Below, in pieces: positions 12,001-21,893 of a stretch of DNA of 64,000 nt. Each line of letters opens with the position of its first letter. The first letter of the stretch is position 1. The notes under the pieces are model-generated. The model was given only the letters and a program-made list of their open reading frames with translations, was not told the DNA's origin and searched no databases. The position numbers were made by a program, and so were the translations under genes. Source of the stretch: Taxawa tesnikishii (nom. ined.) (lineage: Eukaryota > Ascomycota > Dothideomycetes > Dothideales); the NCBI GenBank assembly GCA_030247885.1, contig JAPDRO010000007.1, forward strand, positions 565,501 to 629,500. The letters are read 5' to 3'.

Positions 12001-15000
12001 CTCGTAATTGGACTTGACTGAGTCCGTCGAGGGCCCAGTGGATGTGGTGATGCAAATACGAAAGGGCCAGAAGGAGAAACGTAGGAAGGCTGCGAAGGAC
12101 CCTGCGTAGTATAGACACTGGGCTGCACAGGAGTCACGGGCTGCGGCTGCTGTATAGGCATAGGTGCAGAGTGGTTTGTTATGATTGGAGCCTCCGGTGG
12201 GAAAGCACCAGGTAGGGAGACATGTCTTGAATCGACGCTGTTCCTGTCCGACATGGGCATTGGATCCACATATTGCATGGGCGCTTGCATGCCGCTTGTA
12301 TCGCTTATCACACTCCCATGACGGAAAGGTGTCGCGGTGTTAATCGCACTGATTGCTCCGCCAGCCGCGGGAGCCGCGGAGGATTCAGCAGGGCGCGGTG
12401 GATAAGGCGGTGGAGTTGTTGACTTGCGCTTCTTCTTGCTGCCCCACCGCCAACCCCATTTGCTTGTACCTGACGATTGGGAACCTAACGAATCCACGCT
12501 TTGACGACGCACTGAAGCTTTGCCCTTGACATCGAAATCACCGAATGCAAGTCCAGAGGAGACACTGGATCCGTCGTCGAACTCGGATGCCGATTCCCAC
12601 GCATCCTCGTCCTGGCCAGAAGACTCGGCAACGCGAGTGACTCTACGATCGCGGTGTGCAGTTCTGTTTCTTTGTTCACGCACGGCAACAAGTTCAGGCT
12701 TGCGTGCCGAGTGCCTTGGGCCGCTCTTCGCAGCAGCAAGCGCAGCCGCTGTAGCGCTAATTCCTAGGAGCGTGGCGTTCAAGTGATCGTTGGAATTCTT
12801 CCCAGCTGTTCTCTTGGGGCTTGAGCGTCGCTTGGCGTAGCCTGCACCAAAAGCGAGAGCAGACTCGGCAGAGGAAGAAGATGCATTTCCAAATGTGAAG
12901 AATCCTGACTTCTTCCTACGGTGTTCCCGCCGCTTCTTCTCAGGCGATGAGAAAAAGCCGCCCAAGATTCCGCTACGCTGTGGACGCGCACTTTGGGAGA
13001 CGTCGACGTACGACTCATTTGGCAAACGGCGAGAACTGCGACGCGACTTGGTGCTACTGAATCCAAGGATTTCGCCGAGCCCGGGGCTGTGGCTGCGCGA
13101 CCGACTTCTCTGATGTCGCTTCACGAACGCACCATCAGGAGAATGCCTGCGGCCGTCTAAAGCGTGTCGTACAAATACTGGACTTGGAGAATGTTCCCGA
13201 CTGCGATCTTTGGGAACGTAGCCAGGTGCTTGCTTGGGTACAAGGACTCGCTCCTCTCTACCATCCTCGTACCGGACCCAAACGTATTCCGATTTGCGAT
13301 CATCCTTGATCACGCCTCTAGATGTGTGGCTCGTCCGGTCCGTAGAACGACTTCTGCTTCCACGATCTCGGTGTCTCGAAATTCTTGACGAGCCCTCATG
13401 CCGGCCTGACCTAACGCTGTAGGTATCGTCGAAACCCTTGTTGTTATTGAAAATCACGCCACCGACTTTAGCAAGACCATAGCCAGCAGCACCGGCTGCC
13501 AGTAAAGAAGACTTTTTGCGTCGTCTGTCGGTGTCTGATGAGTAGTATCTTGATTCTTTGTCGATGCGACTGTGCTTGTCACTACGCGCATACGATCTCC
13601 GTAACGAATCGCTGGAACGCTTCCTCAATGATTCGCCACTTGACCTCCTGTCATTGTAGTGGTGCCTGCGAGGTGCATCCGAGACAGAAGAGTAAGGATC
13701 AAAGCAGTGTTTGCAAACACCGATATACTCGGTGTACTCCTCCATTTTGCGTACATCCTCATGGTCTTTCCACCAATCGACGAACTTGCTGATTGGTCCG
13801 CGATGTTCGTGCTTCATAGTCATACCACCATGCGCATAGGGCGATGAGGATGGTTTACCAGCAAATGAGTGTTTTCCATTGGTGTGACCGTACGACGGGG
13901 GCCTGTAAGAGGAAAAGTTGTACTGCTGAGAATCGTGGTGCTGATGATGCTCATGTAATGCGTAGGCTCCAGCCGTCAAACCAGCTGCTCCTGCTGCGTA
14001 TGCCGGAAGGTTAGAATTTGTGTGGAAGGGGGCTTACCTGGGTAGTGGGGCTTGCTGGGAGGCGGTGAAGTATGATAGGCAGCCGTTGGTACGACAGGTA
14101 CCGATGAAGAATGAGCGTAGGATGGACGAGCCGCGGAGGTGCCACCAAAATGTGCATTGCCATCTTGCTGGTATAATGAAGTACTGGAACTCTGCTGGTC
14201 GTATGACAGGGAGGAATGATGTTGGCTACCCATTGCATATCCGAGAATAGCACCTGTGGCGGTGGCTGCAACTGCACTACCAGTACTAGGCGCACTCGTC
14301 CTTGGAGGTTTGCTGCCACCCGCTTCAATGGGTCGAGAAGGTCGTGGAGGCTTCGCAGGAGGTAGTTCAGACGGTCTTGCAGGTTCAGTTGGTGTGACAG
14401 AGGAAGCTCCGCCATAGAACTCAGCAGCGCTTCCATGGCCCGTTTCCTCTGGCGGAGCAGCTACATAAGACGCTGGCCTGAGGTGCGGCTCCGCTCCAAC
14501 AATGAGGGGAGGTGTTGCTGGGCGCACGCCAGGTTGACTTGATATAGATTGACCCTGATCGCCGTAATAATCGGCAGCTTCTCCATATCCAGTAGCTCCG
14601 CCTGCTGCCCCATTGGGGCGGAAGGCCGGCGCGGAATACTGTGCAGGGTCCTGGCCTGGGAACTGGTCTTGCACATGCGAAGACATGTGCATTTGGTGAT
14701 GTTGGGATTGAAGTCCAAGTGGCGTCTGGACATCCTGGCCAGGGAATTGACTGAACCCAGGCGCGCCGACCTGAGCGCTGAAAGCATCGAAACCGCGGGA
14801 TCTTTCTTCTGGTGACTCCAGACCACGCTCGCTGACCAGTACATCCTCAGTCCTGGGCTTGGTCCGATATTCTTCACTTTGCCTGTCCGAGCGATCACGG
14901 GGTTCCTTCCTTTCCTCCCTCCGCTCTTGCCTTCTTTCAGCCCTGCGCTCCTCCCTCCGTTCTTCCCGGTCGCGGGATTGGCTGCGCGATCTGTGTTTTC

Positions 15001-15403
15001 TGTGCCTCCTGCGATGTTCGCTTGCCGAAGCCCTACTGCGGGCTTCACTCTTCGCATCCATGTCTTCCCAGGCGTCTTCTTGGGCACTCAATGTCCGAAT
15101 TGCGCTCTCAGTGAGAGATTGGGGTCGAGATGGAGCAAACTCGTAGCGCTCGCTCGTTCTGGATGTTTGCGCAGTGTGAAACGAAGACGGTTCAGAGGAA
15201 CCGGCTGTGTTGGCATGAGTGCGACGAGGAGTTGATGGGTTTGCTTCGTAATGATCGGCAGAGCGATCTTCGGCACGAGGTGGTTTGCGAGTAGATGAAG
15301 AGGATACAACGGACTCTGCGCGACGGCGCGAAGAGGAGGTGTCGCTCTTCTTTCGATGAGATGACGAGCTGCTACTGCTCTTGCCGCTTAGAAAGCTGCG
15401 CAT
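1..15403 (-). CDS. lah: Leashin-like Woronin-body tether (giant 'involucrin repeat' protein), 3' end outside window
   Basis: About 5,000 residues lie in the window and the reading frame is open at base 1. The chosen ATG (15403) gives MRSFLSGKSSSSSSSHRKK, a Ser/Arg-rich start; an ATG 34 codons upstream adds an unlikely leader. In order: a charged head; a compact segment with WWKDHEDVRKMEEYTEYIGVC and CFDPYSS (about 13690-13790); an Arg/Glu-rich coiled coil (11290-11880); an SKKEKKKREKAAKR array; a central block with TAVPFRFRRP and STEFRPLYLLERNR (6780-6990); then KKGKKGKK/DIWA modules. Clear introns are 13994-14037 and probably 7673-7796. In this family (Neurospora LAH, Aspergillus 'involucrin repeat protein') the protein ties Woronin bodies, the peroxisome-derived septal plugs, to the cell cortex or septum. 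Family assignment rests on architecture, size and remembered motifs. The frame breaks about eleven times, mostly at homopolymers: 665, 1512, 1522, 1767, 2478, 2787, 3638, 5182, 6986, 8232 and 11307. Confidence 0.8.
640..6060 (-). repeat. W/KKGKKGKK module array inside lah
   Basis: About 18 imperfect copies of a coding unit spaced roughly 150-300 bp apart. Consensus is PLPETPAxExxEDIWAxP followed by KKGKKGKKGKK, with acidic spacers. Lysine blocks are seen near 655, 830, 1030, 1270, 1520, 1760, 2420, 2645, 2880, 3095, 3320, 4010, 4690, 4885, 5190, 5335, 5705 and 6040. Most have an aromatic W two to eight residues before the lysines (DIWAVP, DEWALL, DIWALP, DVWALP, DPWAQP, DLWARS, DIWAAP). Lysine is almost always AAG, so the coding strand carries long purine tracts. 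Confidence 0.9.
5068..5127 (-). repeat. 15-bp tandem repeat, 4 copies, in lah
   Basis: Four head-to-tail copies of GAACAGCGTTGTCCA; the last copy differs at one base. On the coding strand they encode four copies of the pentapeptide DNAVL. The near identity of the copies implies recent expansion or homogenisation. Confidence 0.95.
9185..10125 (-). repeat. SKKEKKKREKAAKR array inside lah
   Basis: Seven copies of a 45-60 residue unit, each with PEPEFEVPLSKKEKKKREKAAKR-like sequence (variants SKKDKKKRDKAAKR, SSKERKKREKAARK), at about 10090, 9940, 9770, 9610, 9480, 9340 and 9210. Weaker lysine blocks continue toward 8240. Acidic/proline spacers separate strongly basic blocks. It differs from the downstream array in that the tryptophan is absent. 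Confidence 0.9.
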
Positions 15404-16588
15404 GGCGACGCTTTGCTGATGAATGGATCGATGGTTGTATAGATGGTTTAGAGTTATGCTGTTGATGAAGGGTATCTTCGTAAATAGTCGAGACGAATGC
15501 GCCAAACAAGATCACGGCGGCGAGTTGCTGATTGGGGTATCCTTCAAGTAGTCATAAGGTCGTCACTTTGTCCTAGTATGTATCAATATGTACTGATAGA
15601 GTGCTGAACGTTGCAGACTCGTACAACGGTGTGTGGGAGAGACCTTCACTGACAACTCATCGCTCATGCAGGGTACATAAACCGCCGAAGAGCCGGTTGC
15701 TTCCAGCCATTCGCGCACGGAGCCCCAGCCTCTCATTAAACCCGACAAGATACTTCGGTTTGACGCCGCCGTCCTCAAACCTATGCCGGTTGTTGCTGCC
15801 CAAGCTACCAATCCATCCTGATGAATTGAGCCCAGGAGGAGGGAGAAACGCCAGTGCTTGTGTGCGATATTGAAGCAGCACTCAGCGGACTGGACTGCCA
15901 CGCTGAGCCACACCACTTTAGTGACCACGTGATCACGTGTTGAATCGATACCCACTTGACGATGAGCTCTACAACCAAACCGCTCTTTTTCCATCTGACA
16001 AGCTGATGAAGGACTGGAGCGACGCAGCAAGACATCGAGATATCCGATTCCCTACGATATCAGCAGATCTGCCTTTGACGCGGTGAAAGCATCTGTTCTC
16101 AACACCAGCACTAGGCGAAGCGCGTAAGCCCATCTTCTTTTCTCTTATGGCATGGCATGGCATCCCTTTCGTCTTGTGTTCTCATATCGCAGGTGTGACA
16201 GCAGATCCTCTAGCTACTTTCTGCCATGTACTACATGTATATACCGTATCTCAGCTTGAAGACGGTCGACAGTCACAACAAACACAAAACAAAACAACAC
16301 AGCACACAACAGCAAACAGGGTTCAGCCACCGTTTCCGCTCCACGCCCTCTAGCGGCCCGCCGTCAACTGTTCCTGTTTCTTTCCCCAAAAGGCTGCAAC
16401 TGCCCGAAACGGTCAAAAAGCTAAGCATCAGCCGTTGGTCGGGTATCGATAAGGAAGTGAGTGACGTCCGAAAACTCAATCCTAGACACTCCACTGCCCG
16501 CCTCACACAAAGATACAAGCGCTCATACTCTGTATATCTGTCCTTTTCTCTCTCCTAACCTCTCACCTCCACCTCCAACACTGCCACC
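15404..16588. promoter_or_regulatory. Divergent promoter region of lah (-) and oxidoreductase (+)
   Basis: 1.2 kb between two divergent start codons, with no convincing coding sequence. It contains the palindrome CACGTGATCACGTG at 15926-15939 and a short ATGGC repeat at 16148-16162. A pyrimidine-rich stretch lies just before the plus-strand ATG (16530-16588), typical of fungal leaders. Confidence 0.6.
15926..15939. promoter_or_regulatory. Double CACGTG palindrome
   Basis: CACGTG-AT-CACGTG forms a perfect 14-bp palindrome, 523 bp upstream of the lah start and 650 bp upstream of the oxidoreductase start. CACGTG is the classical E-box core bound by bHLH factors; its use here is inference. Confidence 0.5.
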
Positions 16589-17584
16589 ATGCTCAACTTC
16601 GGAATCATCGGCACCAATTGGATCACAGAGTCCTTCATTCAAGGAGCGCACGCTTCGAAGCGCTGGAAGCTCGTAGCTGTCTACTCCCGCAAAGAAGAGA
16701 CAGCCAAGTCATTCGCTGAGAAATACTCTGGTGTGACGACATACACATCCATTGACTCTCTTACTGCCGACTCCAATGTCCACGCCGTCTACATCGCATC
16801 TCCGAACTCTCTGCACTACGATCAAGCCCACCAGGTCCTCAAAGCTAAGAAGCACGTAATCTTGGAAAAGCCTGCTACCTCCACAGTTGCGGAGCTCGAC
16901 GATCTGTTCAAGATTGCAAAGGAAAACAACGTTTTTCTCATCGAGGCATACCGGCATATTCAAGAGTGCAATTTCCACGTCCTGCGCAAGGCGTTGCAAG
17001 AGAAGCGACTCGGAACAATCTACGGTGCCAGCCTCAACTACGCAACCTACAGCTCACGGTACAACAACGTGCTGGCAGGTGAAGTCCCGAACATCTTCAA
17101 CCTCGACTTTTCTGGCGGCTCGTTGGTTGACATCGGCGTCTATCCGATTGCGTTCGCCGTCGCGCTGTTCGGAAAGCCCAAAAGCCAGGCCTATACTCCC
17201 TACATCTGTCCCACCGGCGTCGACGGCGGCGGGTTCATTACCCTCAATTATGGCTCCTTTGGCGTGCAGATCAACCAGAGCAAATGCTACAAGTCAGATG
17301 CTCCGTCAGAGATATTTGGAGAGAAGGGTACGGTGACAGTGAACGCGACGACCGATATTAGTAGCGTGAAACACTGGAGCCCAAAGACGAAGCAGACGGA
17401 GGAGCTGGCGGGACAAAAGGCGGAGCTGAATCTACAAGAAGAGGCAGAAGAATTTTCAAGAATAATAGAGGAGGGTGATAAGAGCGCTGCGGAGAAGCTG
17501 GAACAGTTGAGCAAGGATGTTATCATCATCACCACGGATCTGAGGAAGCAGAACAGTATTGTGTTCGGAGTGGAGAAATCATAG
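16589..17584 (+). CDS. GFO/IDH/MocA family NAD(P)-dependent oxidoreductase
   Basis: 331 residues, intronless. The N-terminus has a Rossmann fold (NFGIIGTNWITESFIQGA) followed by YIASPNSLHYDQA and the family Lys-Pro signature KKHVILEKPATSTVAELDDL near residue 95, where the EKP lysine is the usual catalytic and cofactor-contacting residue. The C-terminal half (GGSLVDIGVYPIAFAVALFGKP) is the alpha/beta substrate domain. Members oxidise or reduce sugars and cyclic diols; the short length and overall pattern resemble dimeric dihydrodiol-dehydrogenase-like proteins. The substrate cannot be read from sequence. The start sits in an ideal context (GCCACCATG) and the product is probably cytosolic. No frame break. 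Confidence 0.9.
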   Translation: MLNFGIIGTNWITESFIQGAHASKRWKLVAVYSRKEETAKSFAEKYSGVTTYTSIDSLTADSNVHAVYIASPNSLHYDQAHQVLKAKKHVILEKPATSTVAELDDLFKIAKENNVFLIEAYRHIQECNFHVLRKALQEKRLGTIYGASLNYATYSSRYNNVLAGEVPNIFNLDFSGGSLVDIGVYPIAFAVALFGKPKSQAYTPYICPTGVDGGGFITLNYGSFGVQINQSKCYKSDAPSEIFGEKGTVTVNATTDISSVKHWSPKTKQTEELAGQKAELNLQEEAEEFSRIIEEGDKSAAEKLEQLSKDVIIITTDLRKQNSIVFGVEKS

Positions 17585-18045
17585 CACGGTTGGGATATGT
17601 TATCAAGTAAAGGTACATAAAGACAGATTGAGCATACTCACTAAGTGTCCCTTGGGACGTGTGCATCAAGATGGTAACCGCACGCCTAAAATTGGAAGAA
17701 CTTCACGTTCATGAAGAGTGTTACACAACACATGCCACGGTCGGGCCTTTGCAATGCAGTTGGCGTCTACTCTAGCCACCGAGCAGAAGAACGAACCCAC
17801 ATCAACGCCCGCCGCAAGCCAGGGCGTAGACGTTAGGAGTGTCGCGTACACAAGCAGTGAATCATGCAATGTAGAATGTAGAACGTAAGTTTGGAACAAG
17901 GCTCGAGTTGGCGAAAGGACGATGAATTCTATCAATGATATATAATTGGCTCTCACGTGTCTGACGCGCTTTGCCGAAACGCGCTTTACCAATGACGTGA
18001 ATCTACACTATCAGTTGACCAAGTGTTCGCACCTTTGTTCACTCA
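17585..18045. other. Intergenic, oxidoreductase to MSH3
   Basis: Holds the 3' flank of the oxidoreductase and the MSH3 promoter. I see no gene or clear motif. Confidence 0.6.
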
Positions 18046-21000
18046 ATGGCGCCCGCTAGGAGCCCCTCATCATCGCAGTTCTCGCAGTCCCAGAAAAAGC
18101 AGCAGTCCATTTCCAGTTTCTTCACCAAATCCGCGCCTCAGCCTGCTGCGAAGCCAGCAGAACGCCCACCACCGCCAGCAGGCAACAACCAGGATGGTGA
18201 TAGTCTCTTCGTCAGCTCCGATGAGGAGCGTGCCACATCAAACGGAAGGATTTCGAAGAAAACGAAGCGTACAGTGCATCAGGATGAATTGGACGATGAC
18301 GATGATTTGCCGATTCCCAAGCGGTTACGACAAGCAGTGGACAACGTGGAGAACGAGGCATCTATGACGAGCGACCCAGATGGACAAGAGGAAGCTGGAA
18401 GGGCTCCCCGTGGACCCGGACAAAGCGTGTCTCACACAGCGGCCAATGATGTGCGACCACCTCGAATCACAGATCGGACTTCGAAGTACTTGTTCTCCAG
18501 CTCGCCGATTGTCAGCGATACCGCTGCAGACGAGGACAAAGAAACTCGAAAACGCAAGGAGCTCTTGCACCAGAAGTTTGTCAGGAAGCTAGGAAGACCG
18601 GATAGCATTGCCGAGATCAAGCGCCGAAATCACTTCATCACTGAAGAGACGCAGGATGCTGAAGGCGAAGGAGAAGAAGACATGGAAGAGGAGGAAGCCC
18701 CAAGCCGACTAAAGGCAGAAAGGGCGTGGGAGCTAAGAAAGGAGGTAGCAAGCTCACTCCTATGGAGAAGCAGATCATCGATATTAAGCGCAAGAACATG
18801 GACACGCTTCTTGTAGTTGAGGTTGGCTACAAGTTCAAGTTCTTTGGAGAAGATGCAAGGATCGCAGCCAAAGAGCTTGGTATTGTTTGCATCCCAGGCA
18901 AATACAGATATGATGAGCATCCGTCGGAAGCACACATAGACCGATTTGCCTCCGCCAGCTTCCCGGTCCATCGATTGCATGTCCATGTCAAAAGGCTTGT
19001 AGCCGCTGGGCACAAGATCGGGGTCGTCCGTCAACTGGAAACAGCTGCTCTCAAGGCTGCGGGCGACAACCGCAACACCCCGTTTGTGCGCAAGCTCACT
19101 AACCTTTACACTAAAGGTACCTATATCGATGACGTGGAAGGCCTGGAGGGCCTAGCAGCCACCCCCATTTCAGGTGCCCCGGCTACTGGCCACTTGCTCT
19201 GTCTGACCGAAACCAATGCAAAAGGTTGGGGTACGGACGAGAAGGTCCACATAGGACTCGTTGCAGTGCAGCCAACCACTGGAGATGTGGTATACGATGA
19301 CTTTCAGGATGGCTTCATGCGCAGTGAACTGGAAACGAGGCTCTTGCACATTGCGCCTTGCGAGTTTTTGATCGTGGGCGATGTCTCAAGAGCCACAGAC
19401 AAGCTCGTTCAGCATCTGTCTGGCAGCAAAACCAACGTCTTTGGAGACCGAGCGCGCGTCGAGCGAGTTGAGAAGCCCAAGACAATGGCTGCACAGGCAT
19501 ACAGTCACATCTCGAGCTTCTATGCGGAGAAGATGAACTCTGTCGACTCAACAGAAGAGCATACTGCAATGTTGGATGAGGTTCATAAACTGTCGGAGCA
19601 TGTAACGATTTGCTTGTCAGCGATGATCACACATCTCACGGATTATGGTCTCGAGCATGTGTTTGACCTGACCAAGTATTTCCAGTCATTCAGCGCAAGG
19701 TCTCACATGCTGTTAAATGGCAACACGCTGAACAGTCTCGAGATCTATCAGAACCAGACCGATCGCACCGACAAGGGAGCTTGTTTTGGACTCTAGATCG
19801 GACACAAACACGTTTTGGCCAGAGACTTCTACGTCGATGGGTCGGTCGGCCTCTGCTTAACAAACACGCTTTGCAAGAGCGTATCGATGCTGTCGAAGAA
19901 TTGTTGAGCGGTGAACGAACAGCGAGCACGGATCGGCTGAAGCATCTTCTCAAGCAGGTTAAGGGAGACTTGGAGAAGTCCCTTATCCGGGTCTACTATA
20001 AGAAATGCGGAAGATCCGAATTGCTCGGTGTTTTGCAGACTCTCCAGACAATTGCTAACGAGTATGCGCATGTTAAGTCTCCTGCTGATTCTGGCTTCCG
20101 ATCTAGTATCGTTGGGGAAGCTGTCGCCTCTTTGCCTAAGATTATGGACGATGTCGTCGCTTACCTGGAAAAGATCAACCTCAAAGCAGCCAAAGAGGAT
20201 GACAAGTACAACTTTTTCAGAGATGAGCATGAGACGGAAGACATCACAGACCACAAAGTCGGAATTGTCAGCATTGAACATGATCTTAACGAACATCGAG
20301 CGATGGCCGCGGAGAAGCTCCGCAAGAAGAAGGTCGATTATGTCACAGTGGCTGGAATCGAATACTTGATCGAGGTGGAAAACAGCCAAAATAAGAACGT
20401 ACCGGCGTCGTGGACCAAGATTAGCGGTACGAAGAAGGTCTCGCGCTTCCACACTCCGGAAGTAATCAAGCTCGTTCGCGAACGTGATCAGCACAAGGAG
20501 GCCTTGGCGAACGCTTGTGATGTTGCCTTCACCGATTTGCTTGCCGACATTGGTTCGAAATACCAAGCCTTCCGCGACTGTGTGCAGTCACTGGCAACGC
20601 TAGATTGCCTTCTCTCACTGGCAGAAATCGCCACACAACCCGGCTACAGCAAGCCTGAATTCGTCGACACCGAAGGTCCTTGCGTCAACATCAAACAAGG
20701 CCGGCACCCTATGGTCGAGCAGCTCCTGCTCGATGCCTATGTTCCCAACGACGTAGACCTCACCTCATCCAAGCGCGCCCTGCTTATCACAGGGCCGAAC
20801 ATGGGCGGCAAGTCCTCCTACGTGCGCTCTGTCGCGCTCATCACCATCATGGCGCAAATCGGATCCTACGTTCCCGCCGAATCCGCACGTCTCAGCCTCC
20901 TCGACGCCGTCTTCACGCGCATGGGCGCCTTTGACAACATGATGAAAGGTGAATCGACCTTTATGGTCGAGCTGTCCGAAACCTCCGACATCTTAAAGCA

Positions 21001-21472
21001 GGCGACGCCGCGGTCACTCGTGGTACTGGACGAGCTGGGCCGCGGGACAAGCACGCACGACGGCGTTGCGATTGCGGGCGCTGTGCTCGATTACGTGGTG
21101 CGTCAGACCAGAGCTTTGACGTTGTTCATAACGCATTACCAGACACTTGCGCGCATGGAGAACGAGTGGCAGGGCGAGCTGAGAAATGTGCATATGCGGT
21201 TCACGGAGCAGAAGGTTGGGGACGGCGAGACTGAGGTCACCTTTTTGTATGAGGTTGGTGAGGGCGTCGCGCATAGGAGTTACGGGCTCAATGTGGCTCG
21301 CTTGGCGGGATTACCGAGGGGATTGCTGGAGCTGGCGGCAGTCAAGAGCAAGGAGATGGAGATTGAAGAGGGAAAGAGGAGGCTGGGAAATCTGTCAAGG
21401 ATGGTGCAGATTGTCCTCGATGATGGACCTGATGCGCTGGATACGCTTGTTGCTGGGATTGAGCAGCTTTAG
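18046..21472 (+). CDS. MSH3: DNA mismatch repair protein Msh3 (MutS homologue)
   Basis: About 1,142 residues. Msh3 pairs with Msh2 (MutSbeta) to recognise insertion/deletion loops in the nucleus. The N-terminus carries a PCNA-binding PIP box, QQSISSFF, near residue 21. The mismatch-binding domain starts at [20 protein letters not shown] and continues through [21 protein letters not shown]. The C-terminal ATPase has Walker [18 protein letters not shown] (about 20790-20845) and Walker [17 protein letters not shown] (about 21017-21064). No intron is needed. The frame breaks twice by one missing base, at CCCC 18698-18701 and GGG 19775-19777. Adding one base at each joins conserved MutS sequence without a gap ([32 protein letters not shown]), so I read this as one intact gene. 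Confidence 0.95.
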
Positions 21473-21893
21473 GGGCCTGTCAACGGCCCGTGGCCTTCAT
21501 TCTGGCCAGTCGGTTGCTTCACAATTTGTATTACTATTACGGGTGCTGTGGTCGATGGCCGAATTCGCACAGAGGACGGTCGGCGTACTAATCTATAATT
21601 CAGGAAGTGTAAATGGACGTGGTTGCTTGCTTCATCTACTTCACCAGCCGTTGATGAGGAGGATGGCCGGGTTTCGAAATGGATAATTGAGAATAGGTGT
21701 ATCAGTGGGCTTCAGTTTCCACCACTGCACACAGCTTTCCATAGCTCCCATAGTTCATCGTGAAGTGGGATGTAAAGGTGTCAATGAAGACCCGGTCCGG
21801 ACACGAACGTAGGAATTCGGTATGCAATTACATTCTCATGCTGCTGATGACTTTCACAGTATAAGATTGAACAGAGAGGTCATGCAAACTCCA
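21473..21893. other. Convergent 3' intergenic region
   Basis: Lies between the MSH3 and SPP2 stop codons on opposite strands. Nothing coding or repetitive is visible. Confidence 0.6.

Noticed and set aside
1-15403. Reading lah as a pseudogene
   Set aside because: The breaks share the one-base homopolymer signature of clearly functional neighbours such as MSH3, and no excess of stop substitutions is seen.
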